Source of the DNA: JBJGXI01 sp045635475
Lineage (GTDB): Bacteria > Bacillota > Bacilli > Bacillales > Amphibacillaceae
Direction: 5' to 3'
Length of the DNA: 11,887 nt
NCBI RefSeq assembly: GCF_045635475.1
Contig: NZ_JBJGXI010000081.1
Coordinates: 1 to 11,887 of the forward strand
Shown piece by piece: positions 1-6,809 of the stretch. Position 1 is the stretch's first letter. Each line of letters opens with the position of its first letter. The position numbers and the translations under genes were made by a program. The notes below the pieces were generated by a model. The model made no database searches. It was not told where the DNA came from and saw only the letters and a list, made by a program, of their open reading frames with translations.

Positions 1-1
1 T

Positions 2-85
2 AACTATTCGACCTCTTTAAGTGATTTTTCTGATGAAAATTCAATCTCTTTGTTTCATTTAGAACTTACGGAAGTGTCGGATTAG
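2..85 (+). CDS. Possible 3' end of a gene entering from the left (partial)
   Basis: Frame 2 is open from the first bases to a TAG at 83-85 and would encode 27 residues ending in FHLELTEVSD. The reading has ordinary codon use for this genome, but it is far too short to assign to a family and has no start inside the window. It could equally be a chance open stretch in intergenic DNA. No hairpin terminator is visible between it and the next gene. Confidence 0.25.
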   Translation, partial: NYSTSLSDFSDENSISLFHLELTEVSD

Positions 86-172
86 AAAACCATTTCAACG
101 CTACAATATGTAAGTGTTCAATTAGACAAATTACATTATTAGTAAGTACACTAGTTGAAAGGTGGAAATTTA

Positions 173-1159
173 ATGAAGCAATTTAATGCATTTGTGTTAG
201 ATAAAATGAAAGAAACTCCAATTACAGAAATACGTCAGTTGTCCATGGATGATCTTCCAGATGGAGAAGTTACCATCCAGGTTGCCTATTCTAGTGTTAA
301 CTTTAAAGATGGAATCGTGTCCATGCAGCAAATGTTTGTTGAATCATACCCTTTGATACCAGGTATTGATCTTGCGGGTTTTGTGATCGATTCCGATGAC
401 GAGCGGTTTAAAGCAGGAGATGCTGTTATTGTTACTAGCTATGAGCTGGGCACAAGTCATCATGGCGGTTACAGTGAAATTGCTCGTGTTCCTGCAAAGT
501 GGGTTGTGCCACTTCCTGATGGACTTACATTACGAGAAGCGATGATACTAGGTACTGCTGGATTTACTTCTGGATTGTCGGTTCAACGACTAGAAGACAA
601 CGGGGTACATCCTTCAAAAGGGCCGGTTCTTGTTGCTGGTGCAACAGGCGGAGTCGGAAGTATTGCTGTCCATTTATTAGCTTCTCGTGGTTATGAGGTT
701 GTAGCTAGTACAGGAAAATCCGATCAACATGACTACTTAAAACAATTAGGTGCTAGCCGCATCATAGACAGAGCGAGCGTTGTCGACCAAGGAGGACCAC
801 CGGTTGCAGATGAACAATGGGCAGCTGCGATAGATCCTGTTGGAGGCAAAACACTACAATATATATTAAAATCACTACAATACGGCGGTTCTGTAGCTAC
901 TAGTGGCTTAACAGGAGGTATGGAGGTAGCAACTACTGTTGCCCCTTTCATCGGACGTGGAATCAACTGGCTTGGAATCGACTCTGTCCAATGCCCGATG
1001 GCTTTACGTGAAAAGGTATGGCAACAACTTGCCACTGATCTTAAAGCAAATAAAATAAACGAAGCAATCGTGACGGAAATTTCATTGGGAGATCTTCCAG
1101 AGGTGTTGGAGAACATCTTAGCAGGAAATGTACGTGGCAGAACGATTGTAAAAATGTAA
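173..1159 (+). CDS. YhdH/YhfP-family quinone oxidoreductase (acrylyl-CoA reductase-like MDR protein)
   Basis: A 328-residue cytosolic enzyme of the zinc-free medium-chain dehydrogenase/reductase superfamily. The N-terminal GroES-like half carries the family-typical stretches SSVNFKDG and PGIDLAG. The C-terminal Rossmann half carries the nucleotide-binding loop AGATGGVGS at residues 155-163. Length and sequence resemble B. subtilis YhfP and E. coli YhdH (AcuI), an NADPH-dependent acrylyl-CoA reductase. The substrate in this organism is not shown by the sequence, so quinone reductase is only a family name. The ATG at 173 is chosen because GGTGG at 161-165 lies 7 nt upstream; an upstream in-frame TTG at 155 would overlap this ribosome binding site. 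It is probably cotranscribed with the hemolysin III gene 29 nt downstream. No convincing promoter was found in 86-160. Confidence 0.9.
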   Translation: MKQFNAFVLDKMKETPITEIRQLSMDDLPDGEVTIQVAYSSVNFKDGIVSMQQMFVESYPLIPGIDLAGFVIDSDDERFKAGDAVIVTSYELGTSHHGGYSEIARVPAKWVVPLPDGLTLREAMILGTAGFTSGLSVQRLEDNGVHPSKGPVLVAGATGGVGSIAVHLLASRGYEVVASTGKSDQHDYLKQLGASRIIDRASVVDQGGPPVADEQWAAAIDPVGGKTLQYILKSLQYGGSVATSGLTGGMEVATTVAPFIGRGINWLGIDSVQCPMALREKVWQQLATDLKANKINEAIVTEISLGDLPEVLENILAGNVRGRTIVKM

Positions 1160-1188
1160 TAAGAGATTTTAAAAAGGAATTGATAACA

Positions 1189-1830
1189 TTGGCCAATACA
1201 CATGTCTTCACAAAAGGTGAGGAGATATCCAACTCTATTACGCACGGCATCGGTGCATTATTAAGTATAGCTGCATTAGTCATTTTGATTGTCTACGCCT
1301 CGATTCAAGGAACTGTTTGGCATGTTGTTAGTTTTACACTTTTTGGATCGACGATGGTTCTTTTATACACATCCTCAACACTAGTTCACAGCCTACCAAA
1401 AGGAAAAGGTAAGGACGTATTCGAAATTTTAGACCACTCTTCCATCTATTTCTTTATAGCGGGAAGTTTCACACCCTTTTTATTCATCGCTGTTAAAGGA
1501 TGGTTAGGCTGGACGCTGTTTGGTATTGTTTGGGGATTAGCGATAGCAGGTACTGTATTTAAAGCATTTTTCGTAAAGAAATACTTATTCACATCGACGG
1601 CTTTATATGTGGTGATGGGCTGGTTAATCGTCTTTGCATGGAAGCCATTAACTGAGTTTTTACCACCAAATGGTTTGTTTCTGTTAGTGCTTGGTGGTCT
1701 CTTATACACATTAGGTGCTGTATTTTATATGTGGCGTCTTTTTAAACATCATCACGCAGTTTGGCACCTTTTTGTCCTGGGTGGGACAATGGCACATTTT
1801 TTCTGTGTTCTATATTATTTATTACCTTAA
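1189..1830 (+). CDS. Hemolysin III family (PAQR-type) integral membrane protein, YplQ-like
   Basis: A 213-residue, very hydrophobic protein with about seven predicted transmembrane segments. It carries the signature residues of the HlyIII/PAQR superfamily: H19 in NSITHGIG, H67 after the second segment, D82-H83 in EILDHSS, and a C-terminal HxxxH (H189 and H193). These cluster at the membrane face and in relatives form a metal site, suggesting a hydrolase-like or receptor-like role. The name hemolysin comes from a Bacillus cereus homologue and should not be read as proof of toxin activity. The TTG at 1189 is preferred because AAAAAGGA at 1171-1178 gives a normal ~10-nt spacing; the TTG at 1180 would touch the ribosome binding site. 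The size equals B. subtilis YplQ as I remember it. The gene likely shares a transcript with the upstream oxidoreductase. Confidence 0.9.
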   Translation: MANTHVFTKGEEISNSITHGIGALLSIAALVILIVYASIQGTVWHVVSFTLFGSTMVLLYTSSTLVHSLPKGKGKDVFEILDHSSIYFFIAGSFTPFLFIAVKGWLGWTLFGIVWGLAIAGTVFKAFFVKKYLFTSTALYVVMGWLIVFAWKPLTEFLPPNGLFLLVLGGLLYTLGAVFYMWRLFKHHHAVWHLFVLGGTMAHFFCVLYYLLP

Positions 1831-1892
1831 AAAAGTGCAACCTGTATCATCGTTTGAAGTGATAGTGATTCGTAGAAGAACGTACAAACTTT

Positions 1893-1901
1893 TGATATAA
1901 T
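1893..1901 (+). promoter_or_regulatory. Extended -10 promoter of the lactonase gene
   Basis: A perfect extended -10 box, TGATATAAT, occupies 1893-1901. The -35 position, 17 nt upstream at 1873-1878 (TAGAAG), is poor, as is common when a TGN extension is present. The box overlaps an in-frame ATG at 1900, so that ATG cannot be the main translation start if this promoter is used. The expected RNA start near 1908 leaves room for the AAGGAG at 1927-1932. Confidence 0.6.
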
Positions 1902-1941
1902 GAATCGGAAACGAATTTTACCCAAAAAGGAGTTTACGTTG

Positions 1942-2988
1942 ATGAGCAAATTGATCGGTTATGTTGGTACGTATACAAAAGGAGATAGTAAAGGTGTTTA
2001 TTCTTTTACACTTGATACCGAGGCCCAAAAGCTTAGTGATGTTAAAGTTGCAGCAGAATTGGACAACCCTACATATGTTACAGTAAGTAATGATAACAAT
2101 TTTTTATATGCTGTAGCAAAAGAAGGCGATAAAGGTGGAGTAGCTGCCTTTTCGGTTAATGAGAACACGGGAGAATTATCATTCTTGAATAGTGAATCCT
2201 CGGAAGGATCTGCACCATGCCATGTGAGCGTGAAAAGTGATAATAGCAATGTTGTAACAGCAAATTATCATACAACAATGGTAGAGTCTTATCTGACAAA
2301 CGAGGATGGGTCATTGCTTCCAGCAATCTCTACTATGGAACATACAGGATCTGGTCCACACGTAAGACAAGATAAACCACATATGCACTATGCTGGCTTT
2401 ACGCCTGATGAGAAATATGTGATTGCGATTGACTTGGGAAGTGACACAGTGACCACTTATCAGGTTGATAACGGAAAATTAACTAGCGTGCAGACACTAA
2501 AAACAGAAGCAGGAAGCGGACCAAGACATATTACTTTTCATCCAAATGGTACCTATGCCTACATTATGACGGAGCTTAGCAATGAAGTAATCGTCTTAAA
2601 CTATAATGCTGAGGATGGTAGCTTCAGCGAAATACAATATATTACGACGCTTCCAGAAGATTTTACCGAAAATAGCCAAGGTAGTGCAATTCACATTAGC
2701 TCGGACGGTAAATTTGTATATGCAGGTAATAGAGGTCATGATAGTATTGCGATTTACAGTGTAGATGAAACTACTGGTAAGCTAACTTTTGTAGAATGGA
2801 CACATACAGAAGGTAACTGGCCTCGTGATTTCGTCTTAGATCCTACAGAAAAATTTGTCGTTGCTTCTAATCAAGAATCAAGTAATTTAGTATTATATGC
2901 TAGAGACGAGACAACAGGAAAATTAAGTTTAATTCAATCTGATATTACTGTTCCAGATCCGGTTTGTGTGAAATTTTTAACGGTGTAA
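1942..2988 (+). CDS. Lactonase family protein (7-bladed beta-propeller, 6-phosphogluconolactonase-like, YkgB type)
   Basis: A 348-residue cytosolic protein of the COG2706/lactonase (PF10282) family, close in length to B. subtilis YkgB and E. coli Pgl (YbhE). Propeller repeats are visible as recurrent phrases of the type DGKFVYAGNR, DEKYVIAID and TEKFVVASNQ. Family motifs include GSGPH followed by the charged/His stretch RQDKPHMH at about residues 136-150, and GSGPRHITFHP from residue 191. Some members hydrolyse 6-phosphogluconolactone in the pentose phosphate pathway; others act on other lactones or muconolactone, so the substrate is inferred. The ATG at 1942 is chosen because AAGGAG at 1927-1932 is 9 nt upstream; the earlier in-frame ATG at 1900 lies inside the promoter. 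The gene is flanked by its own promoter and a strong terminator, so it is probably monocistronic. Confidence 0.9.
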   Translation: MSKLIGYVGTYTKGDSKGVYSFTLDTEAQKLSDVKVAAELDNPTYVTVSNDNNFLYAVAKEGDKGGVAAFSVNENTGELSFLNSESSEGSAPCHVSVKSDNSNVVTANYHTTMVESYLTNEDGSLLPAISTMEHTGSGPHVRQDKPHMHYAGFTPDEKYVIAIDLGSDTVTTYQVDNGKLTSVQTLKTEAGSGPRHITFHPNGTYAYIMTELSNEVIVLNYNAEDGSFSEIQYITTLPEDFTENSQGSAIHISSDGKFVYAGNRGHDSIAIYSVDETTGKLTFVEWTHTEGNWPRDFVLDPTEKFVVASNQESSNLVLYARDETTGKLSLIQSDITVPDPVCVKFLTV

Positions 2989-3007
2989 TTGGAAATAAAT
3001 AGTGATT

Positions 3008-3041
3008 AGGGCAAAAATTCATGAGAATTTTTGCCCTTTCT
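3008..3041 (+). terminator. Rho-independent terminator of the lactonase gene
   Basis: A perfect 13-bp stem (AGGGCAAAAATTC with its complement) closes a 4-nt ATGA loop over 3008-3037. A short, impure T-rich tail (TTTCTC) follows. It begins 19 nt after the lactonase stop codon. The descending arm ends only 26 nt before the next start codon, so it also separates the lactonase from the following two-gene unit. Confidence 0.8.
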
Positions 3042-3063
3042 CATGGTGGTAAGGGGAATGATT

Positions 3064-3465
3064 ATGAATGAATTTAAGAAATTCTTGAGTGATTACATAG
3101 AAAATTGGAAAAACTTCTCCATTGAAGAAATAATTGCTGTTGAATCTGAAAACTACCAAGCGAGAGAAGTAATAAAGGGAAAAGAAATAGTTGATTTTGG
3201 TTATAAAGAATCGATTGAAGGCTGGACGCAAGCATTTACGCAATTAAAGGAACAGGATGCGGTATGAGTACTATCTCGGGAAGCAATCATTCCTTTGCGT
3301 GAGGATGAAATAATGGCAGTTATTTGGGCATCACTTAATATAGATGGAAAACCGGTGGAAACAGCTAACTTATTCTTTCAAACATTTAGGAAAACAGATG
3401 GAGATTGGCGATTAATAAGGAGTTACATTGAAGCAGGTGTCCCAAGAAACAATATGAAAAGGTAA
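3064..3465 (+). pseudogene. NTF2/SnoaL-like small protein gene interrupted by one in-frame TGA
   Basis: The frame starting at ATG 3064 (AAGGGG at 3051-3056, 7-nt spacing) runs 67 codons to a TGA at 3265-3267. It then stays open in the same frame to TAA at 3463-3465, giving a would-be 133-residue product. The second half, with ETANLFFQTFRKTDGDWRLIRSYIEAG, looks like the C-terminal sheet of SnoaL/NTF2-like (DUF4440-type) proteins. The first half, with SDYIENWKNFSIEEI and a YQAREV stretch, looks like its N-terminal helices. Neither half would fold alone. A TGG (Trp) codon at the break would restore the gene, so a single substitution explains it. Alternatives are a sequencing error or leaky readthrough. 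Nothing indicates selenocysteine or a recoding hairpin. The GNAT gene lies 18 nt downstream, implying one transcript. Confidence 0.75.
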
Positions 3466-3483
3466 GAGAAGGTAGGAGAAGCT

Positions 3484-3903
3484 ATGAGTGACATACAGCT
3501 AGGTACAGAAGTAGATGCTTCTTACATTAAAAAGAAATTAATCGAATATAACATGACACAAATCCCGGATCACATCAAAACTCCTAATGAACAGGTAGTG
3601 TTGGTCATTAAAGACCATCAAAAAATTATAGCTGGTGTTACAGGAACGATGTTTTGGTATCACCTACATATTGACTTTTTATGGGTCGATGATCGTGTTC
3701 GAAAACAAGGATATGGAAGTAGTTTGCTGAACGAAATAGAAATATTAGCAAGAAACAAAGGCTGTCGATTAATATTTCTTGATACATTTAGCTTTCAAGC
3801 ACCTGAATTTTACAAAAAACATGGTTTTAAAGTAGTTGGTAAATTGGAAGACCATCCACAGGGTTTTGAGCAATATTTTCTTGAAAAGAGACTAACCAAC
3901 TAG
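3484..3903 (+). CDS. GNAT family N-acetyltransferase
   Basis: A 139-residue single-domain GNAT protein. The acetyl-CoA-binding motif A is clear as VDDRVRKQGYGSSL, with the pyrophosphate loop at residues 73-78 (RKQGYG). Motif B follows as FLDTFSFQAPEFYKKHGF, where Y110 sits at the usual general-acid position. Substrate is not predictable. The N-terminal third (TQIPDHIKTPNEQ) resembles the acceptor-binding part of small Bacillus GNATs that act on small molecules. Translation starts at ATG 3484 behind AGGAG at 3474-3478, 5-nt spacing. The gene lies 18 nt after the broken NTF2-like gene and is probably cotranscribed with it. The region after it (3904-3930) has no clear terminator. Confidence 0.9.
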   Translation: MSDIQLGTEVDASYIKKKLIEYNMTQIPDHIKTPNEQVVLVIKDHQKIIAGVTGTMFWYHLHIDFLWVDDRVRKQGYGSSLLNEIEILARNKGCRLIFLDTFSFQAPEFYKKHGFKVVGKLEDHPQGFEQYFLEKRLTN

Positions 3904-3932
3904 AAGCTAATAAATCATATCATAAGACATTT

Positions 3933-3962
3933 TTTACACGAAACGCTGTAACTTCTGATAAG
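3933..3962 (+). promoter_or_regulatory. Candidate sigma-A promoter for the helicase gene
   Basis: TTTACA at 3933-3938 (5 of 6 against TTGACA) is followed after 18 nt by GATAAG at 3957-3962 (4 of 6 against TATAAT). This is the best match in the 108-nt gap before the helicase, but the -10 is weak and the call is tentative. Confidence 0.35.
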
Positions 3963-4011
3963 ATATACGTTAGCTTCATTTTAATTTGTAAGAACAAGAA
4001 GGAGTACGAGC

Positions 4012-5943
4012 ATGATACGGAACACACTGCCATTTACAATTTCTAAGACAGATAACTTTTTTGATAAATTAGGTGATTATATCGGAGATGTGTTTTATGA
4101 CATATTACCCGAAAAAGGATATGAACTGCGTGATGAACAAATATATATGGCCTACCAAATCGAACAAGCCTTTAAAAACAAGGATATAGTATTTGCTGAA
4201 GCAGGCGTAGGGACAGGAAAAACATTTGTTTATCTTATTTATGCAATTTGTTATGCACGATACACAAGAAAGCCCGCTATTATTTCGTGTGCTGATGAAA
4301 CATTAATTGAGCAATTGGTTAAAGAAGGCGGGGACATTGATAAGTTAGAGAAAGCACTAGGTCTAAAGGTAGACGTTAGACTAGCAAAAGCCAGAGAACA
4401 ATATGTTTGTGTAAGAAAACTAGACAAAATTGTACAGCAAACGATCGATCCTGATATAGAGCGTGTCCATGATGCCATTCCTGATTTTGTTTATGATACG
4501 TCTTCTTCGATGCAATCATTCAGCCCTTATGGTGATCGAAAAGAATATCCATGGGTGAATAATGAGACATGGGAAAAGGTTGCTTGGGATCCTTTGCAGC
4601 AATGTGCAACGTGTGATTGGCGTCACCGAAGCGGTCAAACGTTAAACAGGGATTACTATCGACATGCTTCTGACCTGATTATCTGTTCGCATGATTTTTT
4701 TATGGAACATATATGGACGAAGGAGTCACGTAAACGAGAAGGTCAAATGCCACTGTTACCTGAGGCAAGTTGTGTTGTGTTTGATGAAGGGCATTTACTA
4801 GAATTCGCTGCACAAAAAGGACTTACGTATCGATTTGACCCAGATAATCTCACCAATGCGTTAACTGGATATAGTAGTCAAGATGTACGTGAAGAAACAC
4901 TTTATCTTATCGAAGAGATCATTTACTTGCATGATGATTGGTTTAAGATGCTTAAGGATACTTCTATTACAATTGAAGGATCTAACCGCAGGGAAGTTGT
5001 TGTGAATGGTCAAATGAAAGACATTGTAGAAAAGTTAAAAAGTAAAGTAAGCGATTTGTTAGAACAGCTCGTCTTTGATTCGGAGTTGTTTACGATTGAT
5101 GCTTATCATGTCAAAATTATCGAAGAGTATATCGAGCATTTTGATTATGGATTGACTATCTTTTTAAAAGAAGACTCAGGGATTTTTTGGCTAGAGGAAA
5201 CAGAGGGGCAATACACATTTGTGATTATGCCTCGACTAGTAGAGGATATTTTGAAGGAAGAGGTATTCTCTCAGAAAATTCCATTTATCTTTTCATCTGC
5301 TACATTAGCTCAGGCGGGAGATTTTTCTTATATCGCAAAAAGCTTAGGAATATCGAAATTCGATTCGTTTAATGTTGATTCTCCATTTGACTATGAAGAA
5401 CAAATGGAATTGCAAGCAAAAGTTTCTGATAATGAGATAGATAAGTGGAATGGTATAGGAAAATCCTTGAATTCCAACAACGGTGGATCATTACTATTAT
5501 TTGCTTCAAAAGAAGAAATGAATCGTTACCGTCTTTGGGCAGAAAAGCAGGAATGGAATTTTGATTTGTATTATGAGGGAGATAAAGAAATTAGCACGTT
5601 AGTGAGACAATTCCAAACAGTCGAAAATGCAGTGCTTTGTTCCTATAATCTATGGGAAGGATTAGATGTTCCAGGAAAAGCATTAACACAAGTAATCATT
5701 GCTTCCTTACCATTCCCGGCACTTGACCCTGTGTTTCAAGCAAAACGAAAACATGCCGATCACCCGATGAATGATGTCGATATTCCATTTATGTTACTTC
5801 GACTCAGGCAAGGTGTTGGAAGATTAATTCGCAGTAGAAGTGACGCTGGCAAAATCCAACTGTGGATGACTACTCAACAAATGGACGAACACCAGCAAGC
5901 AATTGCTCAAGTAATGCCAACAACAATAGTTTACCCAAATTAA
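4012..5943 (+). CDS. ypvA: DinG/XPD-type superfamily 2 ATP-dependent DNA helicase, YpvA-like
   Basis: A 643-residue cytosolic helicase matching B. subtilis YpvA in length and in the runs I remember. Motifs in order are a Q-motif region around LRDEQIYMA (39-47), Walker A AEAGVGTGKT (62-71), the Walker B/DExH box DEGH (258-261), SSATL in the second RecA fold, and motif VI QGVGRLIR (600-607). Between Walker A and DEGH lies the iron-sulfur region of XPD/DinG proteins, with C133, C198 and C201. The expected fourth cysteine, 6 residues after C201 as in E. coli DinG, is serine (S207, codon AGC at 4630-4632). There is no N-terminal exonuclease domain, unlike longer Gram-positive DinG proteins. Related enzymes unwind 5'-to-3' from single-stranded DNA and resolve R-loops or damaged forks. 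ATG 4012 has AAGGAG at 3999-4004. The gene name rests on resemblance only. Confidence 0.9.
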   Translation: MIRNTLPFTISKTDNFFDKLGDYIGDVFYDILPEKGYELRDEQIYMAYQIEQAFKNKDIVFAEAGVGTGKTFVYLIYAICYARYTRKPAIISCADETLIEQLVKEGGDIDKLEKALGLKVDVRLAKAREQYVCVRKLDKIVQQTIDPDIERVHDAIPDFVYDTSSSMQSFSPYGDRKEYPWVNNETWEKVAWDPLQQCATCDWRHRSGQTLNRDYYRHASDLIICSHDFFMEHIWTKESRKREGQMPLLPEASCVVFDEGHLLEFAAQKGLTYRFDPDNLTNALTGYSSQDVREETLYLIEEIIYLHDDWFKMLKDTSITIEGSNRREVVVNGQMKDIVEKLKSKVSDLLEQLVFDSELFTIDAYHVKIIEEYIEHFDYGLTIFLKEDSGIFWLEETEGQYTFVIMPRLVEDILKEEVFSQKIPFIFSSATLAQAGDFSYIAKSLGISKFDSFNVDSPFDYEEQMELQAKVSDNEIDKWNGIGKSLNSNNGGSLLLFASKEEMNRYRLWAEKQEWNFDLYYEGDKEISTLVRQFQTVENAVLCSYNLWEGLDVPGKALTQVIIASLPFPALDPVFQAKRKHADHPMNDVDIPFMLLRLRQGVGRLIRSRSDAGKIQLWMTTQQMDEHQQAIAQVMPTTIVYPN

Positions 5944-6044
5944 ATGGTTTTAAATAACGGACTAACTCCCAATATGTGACTAGGTTAATTCTTGCGTACA
6001 AGGATAAATTAACATCGAAAGTTACTATAGGGGGTGAATATCCG

Positions 6045-6245
6045 ATGGCAAAACAACGTGCATGGGTACCGATGCTCGCTTCTGTTGGGATTGGAGCAGC
6101 CGCATATTACAGTATGACAAAAGGTAAAAGTATGGGTAAAACAGCTGCTCAATTTGCTCCTTTTATTTCAAGTATGGGACAACAAGCAAATCAAGCCAAT
6201 GAAGCAAGTGATACGAACGAATTTCAACCACCAATATATTCTTAA
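6045..6245 (+). CDS. Small conserved-looking hypothetical protein, 66 aa, one hydrophobic segment
   Basis: A 66-residue protein with basic N-terminus MAKQRAW, a hydrophobic glycine/alanine-rich segment at about residues 8-22 (PMLASVGIGAAAYYS), a basic patch TKGKSMGK, and a polar glutamine/asparagine-rich tail. The pattern suggests a tiny inner-membrane protein with a cytosolic tail. It is reminiscent of short YrzQ/DUF3918-like Bacillaceae proteins, but I cannot place it firmly. The start at 6045 is set by the strong AGGGGGTGA at 6029-6037, with ~7-10 nt spacing; the frame extends upstream to 5976 but without a ribosome binding site. It follows the helicase by 101 nt and is closed by a strong terminator. 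Function unknown. Confidence 0.75.
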   Translation: MAKQRAWVPMLASVGIGAAAYYSMTKGKSMGKTAAQFAPFISSMGQQANQANEASDTNEFQPPIYS

Positions 6246-6272
6246 TCAGGGATAGCTGGATAGATAATAATA

Positions 6273-6312
6273 GGGAAGAGGTCTCTTGTAAAAGGGATTT
6301 CTTCTCTTTTTT
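6273..6312 (+). terminator. Rho-independent terminator of the 66-aa gene
   Basis: A 15-bp stem (GGGAAGAGGTCTCTT against AAGGGATTTCTTCTC, with four G-U pairs) closes a GTAA tetraloop and is followed directly by six T residues at 6307-6312. It starts 28 nt after the stop codon. Confidence 0.8.
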
Positions 6313-6429
6313 ACATAAACAAGGAAGTGTTCTAAAAGGCTGGTGTTATTACGCTAATTAGCTAAACTCCGGCGTAGTGCTAAACAGGCGCTGTAGAGGA
6401 GGCATGTACTGCGGTCGATGAGTTGATGA

Positions 6430-6607
6430 CGGCCAACACTGCGCTTAACTGTGACAAATGAAGCATGATTAGAATTGTGCGGCCACCAGCGCACTTATTT
6501 AGGTGAATTTGTTGTTTCAACGAGTTGATTTAGGTAAATAAGTGCTGTGATGGCCGTCAAATCATCAAAATTAAAAATTCAAGCGAAATAAGCGCTTATA
6601 TGGCCGC
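6430..6607. repeat. Four copies of a 19-bp motif in a symmetric double pair
   Basis: The motif TAAGYGC-N5-TGGCCG occurs four times: twice on the minus strand (6430-6447 and 6480-6497) and twice on the plus strand (6539-6556 and 6589-6606). Copies within each pair are exactly 50 bp apart, and all four are placed symmetrically about 6518. The thirteen fixed positions are kept in every copy while the five central bases differ. Flanking bases extend the match to AAATAAG on one side in three copies and to a YCAA-like end in some. This resembles a dispersed extragenic repeat, with ~50-bp units in a head-to-head arrangement able to form long hairpins. No transposase or target duplication is visible. 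Identity with any named family is not established. Confidence 0.75.
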
Positions 6608-6755
6608 TCAATCCGATTTGTTCCTTTGCTGTTGGTATAGCTAGGCGCGTGAGCGGAAATCACGAGCGCTGCGTCGGATTTTATTTCAATTCTAAAGTGT
6701 CTTGAAGGTTTATACTAAAACTGAGCCCAGTTTTGCCAAACAATAGGCACTTGCC

Positions 6756-6785
6756 TACCCAGATTTTGAACAGCTCCATATGATA
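6756..6785 (+). promoter_or_regulatory. Candidate sigma-K-type (mother-cell sporulation) promoter of the YjcZ-like gene
   Basis: CATATGATA at 6777-6785 fits the CATAnnnTA -10 consensus of sigma-K in every fixed position. TACC at 6756-6759 supplies the minimal AC -35 element 17 nt upstream. A start near 6792 would place the ribosome binding site (6799-6804) close to the RNA 5' end. Late sporulation expression is what is expected of YjcZ-family genes. The -35 consensus is short, so chance agreement cannot be excluded. Confidence 0.5.
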
Positions 6786-6809
6786 ACTATTGACGCTAGG
6801 GAGGTGTTG

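Larger units (their letters stand above)
6246..6809. other. 564-nt gene-free region with terminator, dyad repeat block and hairpins
   Basis: No open frame with a ribosome binding site is visible here. From left to right it contains the terminator of the 66-aa gene (6273-6312), a moderately GC-rich stretch with a 10-bp palindrome GCTAATTAGC (6353-6362), the four-copy symmetric repeat block (6430-6607), a hairpin around CGTGA/TCACG (6648-6664), a 7-bp hairpin AAAACTG/CAGTTTT (6717-6734), a 14-bp palindrome (6744-6757) and the promoter and ribosome binding site of the YjcZ-like gene. The base composition and repeats between 6350 and 6680 differ from the AT-rich intergenic DNA elsewhere in the window. 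Confidence 0.7.

Noticed and set aside
86..160. Promoter of the oxidoreductase gene (TAGACA at 123 with TACACT at 147)
   Set aside because: The implied RNA start would fall on the ribosome binding site, so the pair is probably accidental.
733..1245. Minus-strand open frame of 170 codons over the oxidoreductase gene
   Set aside because: It lies antisense to a well-supported enzyme gene, has no ribosome binding site or recognisable domain, and its composition follows from the codon pattern of the real gene.
1830..1895. Terminator after the hemolysin III gene
   Set aside because: Only a 5-bp TATCA/TGATA pairing with a 10-nt loop and no T-run is visible, so termination cannot be supported.
1715..1900. 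61-codon plus-strand frame overlapping the end of the hemolysin III gene
   Set aside because: It is mostly an out-of-frame reading of the conserved HxxxH region and lacks a ribosome binding site.
3019..3243. Minus-strand frame over the broken NTF2-like gene
   Set aside because: It would start inside the coding region and end in the lactonase terminator, and has no ribosome binding site or family resemblance.
3265..3267. TGA as a selenocysteine codon
   Set aside because: No selenocysteine insertion hairpin is recognisable after it, the protein family has no catalytic Cys/Sec at this point, and Trp (TGG) fits the context better.
6430..6607. CRISPR array interpretation of the repeats
   Set aside because: There are only four copies, two in each orientation, with a degenerate core and spacers that are themselves related; no cas genes are nearby.
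6326..6708. AAGTGT-TCTAAAAGG and AAGTGT-CTTGAAGG as terminal repeats of a mobile element around the repeat block
   Set aside because: They are only partly similar and are in direct orientation rather than inverted. No flanking duplication is seen.
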